From contig NZ_BSEJ01000008.1 of the NCBI RefSeq assembly GCF_027921765.1, positions 100,015-164,014 on the forward strand: DNA of 64,000 nt. Direction: 5' to 3'. Under the pieces are notes generated by a model, which saw only the letters and a program-made list of their open reading frames with translations, was not told where the DNA came from and made no database searches. The translations under genes and the position numbers were made by a program. This document shows, piece by piece, positions 25,259-33,903 of the stretch; within the stretch, counting starts at the first letter, position 1, and each line of letters begins with the position of its first letter. The stretch is from Microbacterium barkeri (GTDB lineage: Bacteria > Actinomycetota > Actinomycetes > Actinomycetales > Microbacteriaceae).

Positions 25259-25287
25259 ATAGAACAGATATCCGAAAATGCTGTCAA
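25259..25287 (-). promoter_or_regulatory. Leaderless promoter of the radical SAM gene
   Basis: On the minus strand: -35 TTGACA (25282-25287), a 17-bp spacer, -10 TTCTAT (25259-25264), then 6 nt to the A of the start codon at 25252. This predicts an mRNA starting at, or next to, the ATG. Confidence 0.7.
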
Positions 25288-25358
25288 GTCCATACTGGAC
25301 AGAAGTTCGATCCGGGGAGTCGGAGGATCGTCAGGGTCGGGTCCGCGACAATGGGGGC

Positions 25359-26342
25359 ATGACGAACGGGCGCTATGCACGGCGCCGCGGGCTCGTCGCG
25401 CGACATGCGGCGCGGCCGCCGCGGCTGCTCTCGGGGCGCGGCCTCGTCGTGCTCGCGACCGCAGCGGGCGTCGTCGCCGCGTGCGTCCTGGGTGCCGTCT
25501 GGTCGGTCGCCCACGACGAGCGCCCCGCGCACGCGTCGTCCGTGCATACGGCGTCGCCCGCGCCCGTCGAGACGCCTCCCGGCTCGATCGAGTCGCTGCC
25601 GGTGCCGCAGTTCGAGGTGGTCGTCGCGGAGGATCCGTGCCAGTCGCCCGCGGCAGCGGCGGCCGGAGACGCCGCCGCGGTCATCGCCGCGTTCGGCGGA
25701 GCGGAGGAGTTCCGCGCGGCGGCGGCGGAGGGCGCCTCGTGCATCCGCCTCGACGACCCGACGCAGCCCTGGGTCGTCGTGAACAAGCAGCGGCCCGTGA
25801 ACCCGATCGACTACGCCCCCGAGGTGATGGTGCCCGCGGGCACGCGGAGCCTCGTCGGCGGCGGCCTGCGGCCGGATGCGGCCGCCGCTCTCGACGCGCT
25901 CGTGGCGGATGCCGCCGCATCGGGCGCGGGGGACGTGGCGCTCCAGAGCGGGTACCGCTCGTATCAGACCCAGGTCAGCACGTTCCAGGGGCAGATCGGC
26001 GCGCTCGGAGAGGAGGGCGCCGAGGCGATCTCCGCGCGCCCGGGCTTCAGCGAGCACCAGCTCGGTCTCGCCGCCGACGTCGTGGCCTGCACGTCGGGCG
26101 GCTGCGGCACGATCTACGACATCGCCGGCACGCCGCAGGGCGACTGGATCGTCGAGAACGCGTGGCGGCACGGCTGGATCGTCCGCTACGAGAGCGGGCA
26201 CACCGACACGACCGGCTACAACCCGGAGCCGTGGCACCTGCGCTACATCGGAGTCGAGCTCGCGCAGGCCTACCACGAGGGCGGCTACCACACGCTCGAG
26301 GAGTTCTTCGGGCTCCCCGCTGCGCCCGACTACGCCGACTGA
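25359..26342 (+). CDS. D-alanyl-D-alanine carboxypeptidase, M15B (VanY-type)
   Basis: A 327-residue membrane-anchored peptidoglycan peptidase. A basic N-terminus precedes one membrane helix (residues about 31-49), then a Pro/Ala-rich linker. The zinc-peptidase domain occupies about residues 140-325, with SGYRSYQTQ, the metal ligands in FSEHQLGLAADV and the third ligand in EPWHLRYIG. It would trim the terminal D-Ala of stem peptides outside the membrane. The ATG at 25359 follows a GACAAT -10-like box by 7 nt, so it may be leaderless; another ATG at 25351 is out of frame. Confidence 0.9.
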   Translation: MTNGRYARRRGLVARHAARPPRLLSGRGLVVLATAAGVVAACVLGAVWSVAHDERPAHASSVHTASPAPVETPPGSIESLPVPQFEVVVAEDPCQSPAAAAAGDAAAVIAAFGGAEEFRAAAAEGASCIRLDDPTQPWVVVNKQRPVNPIDYAPEVMVPAGTRSLVGGGLRPDAAAALDALVADAAASGAGDVALQSGYRSYQTQVSTFQGQIGALGEEGAEAISARPGFSEHQLGLAADVVACTSGGCGTIYDIAGTPQGDWIVENAWRHGWIVRYESGHTDTTGYNPEPWHLRYIGVELAQAYHEGGYHTLEEFFGLPAAPDYAD

Positions 26343-26352
26343 GCGGCCTCGG

Positions 26353-27192
26353 TCACCCGCCCGCGCCGGCCCCGACCCGCCAGTATCCGCAGAAGCCGAT
26401 ATCGGCCTTGTCGACGCCGCGCTCGTGGACGAGGAGCCGTCGCGCGCCGGTGGCGAGCTGCTGCTCCCCGACGAGGAAGGCGTGGAAGCGCTCGGCCGGG
26501 AGCGCGGCATCGCGCAGCGCCGCAAGGGCGGCGGCGCCCGGACGGGCGTGCGGATCCTCGCGGATGACCCAGTGCACGGCGACTCCCTCGGGGTGCGCGA
26601 ACGGGAGCGCGTCGTCGTGCGATGGCACCTCGATGATCGCGAGGCCGGTCGCGTCGGCGGGGAGCGATGCGCAGATGCCCGCGATCGCCGGCGCCCCCGT
26701 CTCATCCGAGACGAGCACCACGCGATCGGTGCCGCGCTCGGGATGGAAGACGAGGCCCTCGTCGATGATCGCGACGTCCTCGCCCGGCTGCGCGGCGACC
26801 GCCCAGCTCGGCGCAGGGCCCATCGAGCCGTCCGGAGCCTCGTGCACGACGAAGTCGACGTCCAGCTCGGCGCCCGCCGCGCCATCCGCCGGGCGGAACG
26901 CGCGCACGGTGTAGCTGCGCATCGCGGGCCGCATCCCCTCGGGGATCCGCAGGAACTTCAGGTACCCGAAGAGGCGGTTCGCCTTCGCGGGCACCCGCTC
27001 GAGCCCCGCCTCCCCGTGCACGGGGAGGAAGATCCGGAACCACTGGTCGTAGCCCATCGGGCGGAAGCGCGCGATGTCGCCGCCGCCGAGGGTGACGCGC
27101 ATCCAGTGCGGGGAGAGTCGCTGCGTGCGCAGCACGGTCAGGCGCAGCAGCTCCTGCGTCTCGGGCTTCACGAGTCGGCTGGCGACGGCCAT
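26353..27192 (-). CDS. Siderophore-interacting protein (FAD-binding ferric reductase)
   Basis: A 279-residue SIP/ViuB-family flavoprotein that would release iron from a ferric siderophore by reduction in the cytoplasm. The N-terminal FAD domain has TPHWMRVTLGG-like SPHWMRVTLGGGDIARF and the flavin-binding RSYTVR; the middle shows DFVVHE and GPAPSWAV, and the NAD(P)H domain has LVSDETGAPAIAGI and a final GYWRVGA. A GAAGGAA ribosome site precedes the ATG. It is the last gene after the ECF importer, 22 nt beyond EcfT on the same strand, so cotranscription and a joint role in iron uptake are likely. Confidence 0.92.
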   Translation of the reverse strand: MAVASRLVKPETQELLRLTVLRTQRLSPHWMRVTLGGGDIARFRPMGYDQWFRIFLPVHGEAGLERVPAKANRLFGYLKFLRIPEGMRPAMRSYTVRAFRPADGAAGAELDVDFVVHEAPDGSMGPAPSWAVAAQPGEDVAIIDEGLVFHPERGTDRVVLVSDETGAPAIAGICASLPADATGLAIIEVPSHDDALPFAHPEGVAVHWVIREDPHARPGAAALAALRDAALPAERFHAFLVGEQQLATGARRLLVHERGVDKADIGFCGYWRVGAGAGG

Positions 27193-27214
27193 GGCGTTCC
27201 TTCGGGTCGGGGCG

Positions 27215-28027
27215 TCAGCCGAACGGGCGGATGAGCGCGATGAGCAGGGCGGTGCACGCCCAGAAGGCGAGGACGAAGACGGTGTCGCGGGTGCGCCAGA
27301 GCACGACGTGCCGCTCGGTGCGCGTGGGATGGGCGCCGAACGCGCGCGCATCCATGGCCAGAGCGACGCGCTCGGCATGCCGGATGGCTCCCGCGAGCAG
27401 CGGCACGATGGTGCCGAGTCCGCGTCGCACGGCCGCGAGCGGGCCCCGGCCGCCGTGGTGCCCGCGCACGCGGTGGGCCGCGCGGATGAGCTCGAGCTCG
27501 TGCCGGAACCGGGGCACGAACCGGTACGCGGCGAGCGCTGCGTAGCCGATGCGGTACGGCAGCCGGAGCGTCCGGATCGCGGCGCGCACGAGATCGGGCC
27601 CCTCGGTCGTCGCGCCGCCGATGAGCGCGAGGGCGAGGAGCGCCGCGAGACGCAGCGACGTCGCGAAGCCGACGGCCAGCGCTCCCGCGTGCAGCCGCCA
27701 TCCGCCGATCTCCGCGACGACGGGCGTCCCCGCGACACTCGCGGCGTCGGTCCAGATCGAGAACCCCGCGCCGACCGCGAGCACCACCGTGGGCAGGGCG
27801 ACGCCGAGCAGGAGCGCGACGCGCCGCGTGAGGCGGGCGCCCGCGAGGATGAGCGCGCACGCGAGCGCGAGGAAGGCGGCGGGAGTCGCGAGGTCGCGGC
27901 TCAGCAGTACGATCGCCATCGCCGGCAGCGGGGCGGCGATCTTCGCGAGCGGATTCAGGGCGAGGAGGGGAGGGCGGCGGCGGACGGATGGCGCGGTGCG
28001 CGCAACCGAGGACGAGGCGATCGTCAC
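27215..28027 (-). CDS. Energy-coupling factor transporter membrane subunit EcfT (YkoC/CbiQ type)
   Basis: A 270-residue membrane scaffold that couples the ATPases of an ECF importer to its substrate-binding S component. Hydrophobic segments lie in the N-terminal half, and the coupling-helix region carries the Ala-Arg-Gly-type motif near the C-terminus (MDARAFGAHPTRTE, preceded by AERVALA), as in CbiQ/EcfT proteins. The GTG start overlaps the ATPase stop in a GTGA junction. With the fused ATPase and a YkoE-like S component it reproduces the YkoE-YkoD-YkoC layout. Confidence 0.9.
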   Translation of the reverse strand: MTIASSSVARTAPSVRRRPPLLALNPLAKIAAPLPAMAIVLLSRDLATPAAFLALACALILAGARLTRRVALLLGVALPTVVLAVGAGFSIWTDAASVAGTPVVAEIGGWRLHAGALAVGFATSLRLAALLALALIGGATTEGPDLVRAAIRTLRLPYRIGYAALAAYRFVPRFRHELELIRAAHRVRGHHGGRGPLAAVRRGLGTIVPLLAGAIRHAERVALAMDARAFGAHPTRTERHVVLWRTRDTVFVLAFWACTALLIALIRPFG

Positions 28028-29727
28028 GCGGGCACCTCCGCCTCGAGCGCGGCCGCTGCCGCGGGGTGCGCTGCGAGCACGCGCCGCAGGGGCGGCGGGC
28101 GCAGACCGGCGCGCGCGAGCAGCCCCGCGTCGTCGAGCGCATCCGCTGCCGCGCCGAACCCGACGACCGTGCCGTCGGCGACGACGGCGACGTGCGTCGC
28201 GTGCTGCTCGACGACGGAGAGGTCGTGCGTCACGATGACGACGGTCGTGCCCGCCTCGTGCAGGCGCGTGAGGATGGCGAGCAGCTCCTCGGCGCGTGCG
28301 CGGTCCTGGCCGAAGGTCGGCTCGTCGAGCACGAGCACGCTGGGCGCCGTGATGAGGGCGGTCCCGACGGACAGGCGCCGCTTCTGGCCGCCGGAGAGGC
28401 GGAACGGGTGCGCGTCGGCATGCGCGGTCAGGCCGAAGCGCTCGAGCATGTCGCCGACGCGCTCTCGGATCTCGGGCTCGGGAACCCGCCGGATGCGCAG
28501 CCCGTGCGCGAGCTCGTCGAAGACCGTGTGCGCGATGAACTGGTGCTCGGGGTTCTGGAAGACGAAGCCCACCCGCGCAGAGATCTCGCGTGCCGACGCG
28601 CGCCCGACATCGAGGCCCTGCACGCTCACACTCCGCTTCGGCGGGGCGACGACGCCCGCGATCGCCTGCACGAGCGTGGTCTTGCCTGCGCCGTTCGGGC
28701 CGACGACGGCCGTGAACGACCCCGCGGGAAGATCGAGATCGACGTCGCGGATGGCGACGGCGCGGCCCAGGCGGACGGTGAGACCGCGCACGCTCACGGC
28801 GGTGCCGCGAGCCTCGACACCTCGGGTGGTCGCGGCGGGGGACGGTGCGATGCCCGACGGCGGCTCCTGCCCGTTGAGCGCCGATGCGAGCTCATCGGGA
28901 GTGAGCGGCAGGGCGTCGAACCGCCATCCCTGCCGCTCGAGGCGGCGTGCCGCGATGAGAGCGGACGGGAGCCAGACGCCCATCCGCTCGAGTGCGTCGA
29001 CCCGCGTGCGCAGGACCTCGACCACCGGTCCGTCGAACGCGAGCCGGCCGGAGGCATCGAGCACGATCGCGCGCGTCGCGAAGGCGACCGCGGCGTCGAG
29101 ATCGTGCTCGATGAGCACGATCGCCCGGTCTCCGGCGGACACGAGATCGTGCAGCGCCTCGTAGACGTCGGCGACGCCCTGCGGATCGAGGTTCGCGGTC
29201 GGCTCGTCCAGGACGACGACGTCGGCGCGCGCCGCGAGTGCGCACGCGATCGCGAGGCGCTGGCGACCGCCGCCCGAGAGGGCATCGGGGTCGAGGTCGC
29301 GCTGCTCCCACAGCCCGACGCGGCGCAGGGCCGCCTCGGAGCGGGAGAGCACCTCGTCGACGGGGAGCAGGAGGTTCTCGAGGGTGAACGCGACCTCGTC
29401 GAGCACGGTCGCGGTGACGATCTGGGCGTCGGGATCCTGGAACACGATGCCCACGCGCGTGCTGAGCCGGGCCGGCGAGCTGTCGCGGGTGTCGATGCCG
29501 TCGACCTCGACCGTGCCGGCGAGCTCGGCGTCGATCGCGTGCGGGATGAGCCCGTCGAGCGTGAGCGCGAGCGTCGACTTGCCCGAGCCGCTCGGTCCGA
29601 GGACGAGCAAGACCTCGCCGCGCCGGACCTCGAACGTCACGCCGTCGGGTGCGCGTCGCTCGCTTTCCGGATAGGCGACCGAGACCTCGCGCACGCGCAG
29701 GAGCGTCTCGTCGTCGGCGGGGGTCAC
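28024..29727 (-). CDS. ECF transporter ATPase, fused double-domain (YkoD type)
   Basis: A 567-residue protein with two complete ABC ATPase domains in tandem. Domain 1 (about residues 8-235) has GPSGSGKST and signature LSGGGRQRLAIA; domain 2 (about 305-535) has GPNGAGKTT, FQNPEHQ and LSGGQKRRLSVG. Each carries a Walker B aspartate followed by glutamate (VLDEPT). It powers substrate import with the adjacent EcfT and S component. The GTG at 29727 lies 6 nt after a TAAATT -10 box, implying a leaderless start, and an iron-box-like sequence covers that promoter. Confidence 0.93.
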   Translation of the reverse strand: MTPADDETLLRVREVSVAYPESERRAPDGVTFEVRRGEVLLVLGPSGSGKSTLALTLDGLIPHAIDAELAGTVEVDGIDTRDSSPARLSTRVGIVFQDPDAQIVTATVLDEVAFTLENLLLPVDEVLSRSEAALRRVGLWEQRDLDPDALSGGGRQRLAIACALAARADVVVLDEPTANLDPQGVADVYEALHDLVSAGDRAIVLIEHDLDAAVAFATRAIVLDASGRLAFDGPVVEVLRTRVDALERMGVWLPSALIAARRLERQGWRFDALPLTPDELASALNGQEPPSGIAPSPAATTRGVEARGTAVSVRGLTVRLGRAVAIRDVDLDLPAGSFTAVVGPNGAGKTTLVQAIAGVVAPPKRSVSVQGLDVGRASAREISARVGFVFQNPEHQFIAHTVFDELAHGLRIRRVPEPEIRERVGDMLERFGLTAHADAHPFRLSGGQKRRLSVGTALITAPSVLVLDEPTFGQDRARAEELLAILTRLHEAGTTVVIVTHDLSVVEQHATHVAVVADGTVVGFGAAADALDDAGLLARAGLRPPPLRRVLAAHPAAAAALEAEVPA

Positions 29728-29731
29728 CCCA

Positions 29732-29750
29732 CCAATTTAGCCTTACCTAA
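29732..29750 (-). promoter_or_regulatory. DtxR/IdeR-like iron box over the ECF ATPase promoter
   Basis: On the minus strand the 19 bases beginning TTAGGTAAGGCTAA match the DtxR/IdeR consensus (TTAGGTTAGGCTAACCTAA) at 14 of 19 positions. The site overlaps the -10 box TAAATT (29734-29739). Iron-loaded DtxR/IdeR bound here would block initiation, so expression should rise under iron limitation. Confidence 0.65.
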
Positions 29751-29772
29751 CCTGAGTGAGCGGTCTGTCGGC

Positions 29773-30339
29773 TCACGGGGTCCGCGCGGGCTGCCTCCGT
29801 GGCGTCGCGACGCCGGCGCGTCGGAGGCCGGCGCCGACGGCGAGCCCCACGAGCGTCCAGGCGAGCGGCCCGAGCACCGAGAGCACGAGGTAGGCGACCT
29901 GCGCCCAGGTGGGAAGGGCGGCGATGTCGGCGGCCAGTGCGACGACGACCGCCACGAAGACGCCGATCGCCGCACCGGAGAGGAGGAAGCGCCACCACGA
30001 CCACGCGCGATAGCGGAACAGGGCGGCGACGCCCTCCTGCAGACCGCCGAAGAGCAGCGCCGTCATGAGGAACTGGAGCGTGAACGGCGGCGCGACCGCG
30101 GCGCTCACGAGCGCGGCGAGCACGTGAGCGAGAAGGGCGACCCAGGGCATCCGGAGCAGCTCCTGCGCGACGATGCCCGGGAGCACGTGCACGCCGAGGA
30201 GGAACCCGTAGATGATCGGCGCCCCCGCCAGCACCGGCGTGACGAGCCATCCCTCGATGCCGCCGAGAGCGCCGGTCGCGACCCCGATCGCGGCGCAGAC
30301 GAGCAGGACGCGCGTGGATAGGGCGGAGTTGCGGGGCAC
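29773..30339 (-). CDS. ECF transporter S component, YkoE-like
   Basis: A 188-residue, roughly six-helix membrane protein that would bind the substrate for the neighbouring ECF module. IIYGFLLGVHVLPG, LLAHVLAALV, FGGLQEGVAALFRYRAW and the final GAGLRRAGV line up with YkoE, whose Bacillus member handles the thiamin precursor HMP. No TPP riboswitch is seen; instead iron-box-like sequences and a siderophore reductase accompany it, so the substrate here may be a ferric siderophore, heme or another iron compound. The GTG start (PRNSALS) lies 7 nt after TAGGCT. HMP remains the main alternative. Confidence 0.75.
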   Translation of the reverse strand: MPRNSALSTRVLLVCAAIGVATGALGGIEGWLVTPVLAGAPIIYGFLLGVHVLPGIVAQELLRMPWVALLAHVLAALVSAAVAPPFTLQFLMTALLFGGLQEGVAALFRYRAWSWWRFLLSGAAIGVFVAVVVALAADIAALPTWAQVAYLVLSVLGPLAWTLVGLAVGAGLRRAGVATPRRQPARTP

Positions 30340-30353
30340 GAAGCCCAGCCTAA
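30335..30353 (-). promoter_or_regulatory. Weaker iron-box-like sequence before the S component
   Basis: On the minus strand TTAGGCTGGGCT and the following seven bases agree with the DtxR/IdeR consensus at about 10 of 19 positions, nearly all in the left half. It overlaps the TAGGCT -10 candidate and the GTG start. On its own this is weak; it gains weight from the better site at 29732-29750. Confidence 0.3.
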
Positions 30354-30359
30354 GTCCGC

Positions 30360-31346
30360 TCAGATGCGACGGCGCCGAGTGGTCAGGCGGACGTTCGGCA
30401 GGGGAGGGGCCGGGATGCGCTGCTCGGGCGGATGGCCCTCGACCGCGCCGAAGCGGGCCCCCGCCGCCTCCCACTCCTCGCGCGCGACGGCGATCTCGTC
30501 GTGCGATCGCCCCACGAAGTTCCACCACATGACGATGTCGTCGGGGAAGGGCTCGCCGCCGATGAGGAACAGCAGGGCGCCCTCCTCCGTCGCGAGCTCG
30601 ATCTCGTCGCGGTGCACGCCGAGGTAGAGGAGATCCTGCGCCCGCACGGGCGTCTCATCGAGGTCGGAACCGGTCACGACTCGGAGGTCGCCCTCGATGC
30701 CGACGACGGCGTGCTCCCACTCGTGCTGCAGCGGAACGCGCACGCGAGAGCGGGGCGGGAGCGAGATCTCGGCGCCGACGATGGGCGTGTGCATGGTCGC
30801 CGGGGAGGCGACGCCGGCGAGCTCGCCGACCACGACGGTCGCCTGCGCCGCGTCGCCGTCGCGGGTCGGGAGCGACAGGGTCGGCAGGCGGTCGTGCCGC
30901 TCGAACGCGGGGCCGCCGTGGCGGCGCTCCTCGGGGAGCGCGACCCACAGCTGCAGGGCGTCCAGAGGCACAGCGCCCTCGCCGAGCGAGTACTCCGAGT
31001 GCGAGATGCCGGCCCCCGCGGTCATGATGTTGAGCGAGCCGCGGCGGACGACGACGTCGCTGCCGATGCTGTCGCGGTGGTGCACCTCGCCGACGAGCGG
31101 CCAGGTCACCGTCTGGAGCCCGATGTGCGGATGCGGGTCGACGCGCATGACGGCCTCCTGCGGACCGAAGCGGTCGAGGAAGCACCAGGCGCCCACGGTC
31201 GGGAGCTCGCGCTGCGGCAGCGAGCGGTGCACCTCCATCGCACGCACCCCGCCCAGCGGGACCTCCCGCGCGGCGAGGAGCACGGCCCGCGGGCCGTCGC
31301 ACCGGGTCGAGCCGCTCTCCTCGACGCCGGCGTCGAGCCGGGTCAT
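30360..31346 (-). CDS. Pirin-family protein
   Basis: A 328-residue bicupin. The N-terminal cupin has the pirin metal-binding pattern DPHPHIGLQTVTW, then GEVHHRDS, with a conserved HSE in GAGISHSEYS. The C-terminal pirin domain includes GVHRDEIEL and FLIGGEPFPDDIVMWWNFVG. Bacterial pirins bind a metal and some have quercetinase activity or modulate enzymes; the substrate here is unknown. The ATG overlaps the stop of the GNAT gene (ATGA), so the two are cotranscribed. The ECF S-component gene begins 20 nt after its stop. Confidence 0.9.
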   Translation of the reverse strand: MTRLDAGVEESGSTRCDGPRAVLLAAREVPLGGVRAMEVHRSLPQRELPTVGAWCFLDRFGPQEAVMRVDPHPHIGLQTVTWPLVGEVHHRDSIGSDVVVRRGSLNIMTAGAGISHSEYSLGEGAVPLDALQLWVALPEERRHGGPAFERHDRLPTLSLPTRDGDAAQATVVVGELAGVASPATMHTPIVGAEISLPPRSRVRVPLQHEWEHAVVGIEGDLRVVTGSDLDETPVRAQDLLYLGVHRDEIELATEEGALLFLIGGEPFPDDIVMWWNFVGRSHDEIAVAREEWEAAGARFGAVEGHPPEQRIPAPPLPNVRLTTRRRRI

Positions 31347-31681
31347 CCCGGCTGCTCTCCCGGGGTCGCGGCGTCGTGCGGCGTGCCGTCGGGCCACTGC
31401 ACGACCGCGCCGGAGACCTCGTTCTCCTTGAGGTACTTCGCGATGAAGGGGCACAGCGGGATGATCGTGTCGCCGCGGCGGGCCACATCGGCGAGGGCGT
31501 CGGACGCGAGCATCTCGCCGTACCCGCGGCCCCGGAACTCGCGCTCCACGACCGTGTGCGTGAACCGGATCCGGCCCGTTCCCTGCTCGAACTCCGCGTA
31601 GCCCGCGACGACGCCCGCTTCGCCGTCGTGAAGCTCGTACCTGCTCAGCTCGTCGTTCCGGGTGACCGTGAGATCGCTCAT
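31343..31681 (-). CDS. GNAT-family N-acetyltransferase (YjdJ-like)
   Basis: A 112-residue small acetyltransferase-like protein. The acetyl-CoA loop is EFRGRGYGEML, preceded by FTHTVVE and followed by IPLCPFIAKYLKEN, all characteristic of the short YjdJ group. The acceptor is unknown. It heads a minus-strand operon with the pirin gene and perhaps the ECF genes. The start shares a short intergenic region with the divergent recQ. Confidence 0.88.
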   Translation of the reverse strand: MSDLTVTRNDELSRYELHDGEAGVVAGYAEFEQGTGRIRFTHTVVEREFRGRGYGEMLASDALADVARRGDTIIPLCPFIAKYLKENEVSGAVVQWPDGTPHDAATPGEQPG

Positions 31682-31767
31682 GGACGCTCCTTTCCTGGGG
31701 CTTCCACGCTAGGGCAGATCCCGGGCGCCGGGGCCGGATGTCGCGGGTCGTCTTTAGACTCGAGGGC

Positions 31768-33762
31768 ATGCCCGCGCATCTGCAGAGCGACCCCCAGGGC
31801 GATCCGTGGATCGTCGCGCGCATCCCCGACGACGACAGCTGGGTTCCGCCGGAGGAGCCGTACGACGACGGCCCGCCCGAGGGATGGATCCCGCCGGATG
31901 ACGCGCCCCGGGCGCCCCGCGAGCCGTCCCGCGCGCCGCAGGCCGCGCCATCCCGCTTCCCCCGTGCGATCGACGCGCTGCGCACCGTCTACGGCTACGA
32001 GTCGTTCCGCGGCGATCAGGAGGCGATCGTCGAGCAGGTCATCGCGGGCGGCGATGCCGTCGTGCTCATGCCGACCGGTGGCGGCAAGAGCGTCTGCTAC
32101 CAGGTGCCGGCGCTCGTGCGCGAGGGCACGGGGCTCGTCGTGTCGCCGCTCATCGCACTCATGCACGACCAGGTCGACGCGCTGCGCGCGAACGGCGTGC
32201 GGGCCGCGTACCTCAACTCCACGCAGGCGCCCGACGAGCGCGCCGCGGTCGAGCGCGCGTACCTCGCGGGTGAGCTCGACCTGCTCTACGTGGCACCAGA
32301 GCGGCTGAACGGCGAGCAGACTCTCGCGCTGCTCGCGCGCGGAGCGCTCAGCGTGATCGCGATCGACGAAGCGCACTGCGTGAGCCAGTGGGGCCATGAC
32401 TTCCGGCCCGACTACCTCGCGCTGGGCGGGCTCGCCGAGCGCTTCCCCGGCGTTCCGCGGATGGCGCTGACGGCCACCGCCACGCGCGAGACGCACCGCG
32501 AGATCACAGAGCGGCTGCGCCTCCCCGAGGCCAAGCACTTCGTCGCGAGCTTCGATCGCCCGAACATCCGCTACCGCATCGAGCCGAAGACCGACGTCCG
32601 TCGGCAGCTGCTGCAGTTCATCTGCTCGCAGCCCGAGGGATCGGCCGGCATCGTCTACGCGCTGAGCCGCAAGTCCGTCGAGCAGGTCGCGGCGTTCCTC
32701 GCCCAGCAGGGGATCGACGCCATCCCGTATCACGCCGGTCTCGACGCGCGGATGCGCGCGGCGCATCAGGCGCGGTTCCTCCGCGAGGACGGTGTGGTGG
32801 TCGTCGCGACGATCGCGTTCGGCATGGGCATCGACAAGCCCGATGTCCGCTTCGTGGCGCACGTCGACCTGCCGAAGTCGGTCGAGGGCTACTACCAGGA
32901 GACCGGGCGCGCGGGTCGCGACGGCGAGCCGTCGGTCGCGTGGATGGCATACGGCCTGGGTGACGTCGTGCAGCAGCGGCGGATGATCCAGCAGAGCGAC
33001 GGCGACCGCGCCATCCAGCAGCGCCAGGGGCAGCATCTCGACGCGATGCTCGCGCTGTGCGAGACGGTCTCGTGCCGTCGGCAGAATCTGCTCGGCTACT
33101 TCGGGCAGGAGTCGGGCCCGTGCGGCAACTGCGACACGTGCCTCGAGCCGCCCGAGACGTGGGATGGCCTCATCGCGGCGCAGAAGCTCCTCTCGACGGT
33201 CGTGCGGCTGAAGCGCGAGCGCGGCCAGTCGTATGGCGCGGGCCACATCATCGACATCCTGCGCGGGGCGTCGACGGACCGCATCCGGAAGTTCGGGCAC
33301 GAGTCGCTCTCGACGTACGGGATCGGGCAGGACCTCTCCGAGCAGGACTGGCGCAGCGTCATCCGACAGCTCCTCGCGCGAGGCCTGCTCGCGGCCGAAG
33401 GGGAGTACGGCACCCTGGCGCTGAGCCCGGCGTCCGCGGGCGTGCTCCGAGGCGAGACGGCGGTGCCGCTGCGGAAGGACGTCATCGGGCGCGCGTCGCG
33501 GGGTCCCCAGCGCAAGGCGAGTGCCGCCGATGCGCTCGCGCCCGAGAATCGTGACCTGTTCGAGACGCTGCGAGCCTGGAGGGCGGAGACGGCCCGCGAG
33601 CAGGGCGTTCCCGCGTACATCGTCTTCGGCGACGCGACCCTGCGTGCACTCGCGGAGATCCGCCCCACGACGCTGTCGCAGCTCGACGGCGTCACCGGCA
33701 TCGGCGCCAAGAAGCGCGATGCCTACGGCGAGGCCGTGCTCGCCGTCATTGCGCGGCATTAG
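31768..33762 (+). CDS. recQ: RecQ-family ATP-dependent DNA helicase
   Basis: A 664-residue 3'-5' DNA helicase for recombination and replication repair. An N-terminal acidic/proline lead (residues 1-65) precedes the helicase core: FRGDQ, PTGGGKSVCYQ (Walker A), DEAH in AIDEAHCVSQWGHDFRPDY, TATAT, and QETGRAGRDG (motif VI). The zinc domain has Cys residues in CETVSCRR and CGNCDTC. A winged helix and an HRDC domain (about residues 590-660, ending GAKKRDAYGEAVLAVI) complete it. The ATG at 31768 is chosen over 31738 because a TAGACT box ends 7 nt before it, suggesting a leaderless start. Confidence 0.92.
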   Translation: MPAHLQSDPQGDPWIVARIPDDDSWVPPEEPYDDGPPEGWIPPDDAPRAPREPSRAPQAAPSRFPRAIDALRTVYGYESFRGDQEAIVEQVIAGGDAVVLMPTGGGKSVCYQVPALVREGTGLVVSPLIALMHDQVDALRANGVRAAYLNSTQAPDERAAVERAYLAGELDLLYVAPERLNGEQTLALLARGALSVIAIDEAHCVSQWGHDFRPDYLALGGLAERFPGVPRMALTATATRETHREITERLRLPEAKHFVASFDRPNIRYRIEPKTDVRRQLLQFICSQPEGSAGIVYALSRKSVEQVAAFLAQQGIDAIPYHAGLDARMRAAHQARFLREDGVVVVATIAFGMGIDKPDVRFVAHVDLPKSVEGYYQETGRAGRDGEPSVAWMAYGLGDVVQQRRMIQQSDGDRAIQQRQGQHLDAMLALCETVSCRRQNLLGYFGQESGPCGNCDTCLEPPETWDGLIAAQKLLSTVVRLKRERGQSYGAGHIIDILRGASTDRIRKFGHESLSTYGIGQDLSEQDWRSVIRQLLARGLLAAEGEYGTLALSPASAGVLRGETAVPLRKDVIGRASRGPQRKASAADALAPENRDLFETLRAWRAETAREQGVPAYIVFGDATLRALAEIRPTTLSQLDGVTGIGAKKRDAYGEAVLAVIARH

Positions 33763-33903
33763 GCGACTCGCCGCGTCACAACCGGTATCCCACACTGGAC
33801 ATGCGTACTGATATAACGCCATACTCAAATTCGACGTGTGTGCACAGTGTGCCCGGGGGGTGCCCGTGCATGGCGTTCTCCCTAAACCAGAACCAGGAGA
33901 CCC

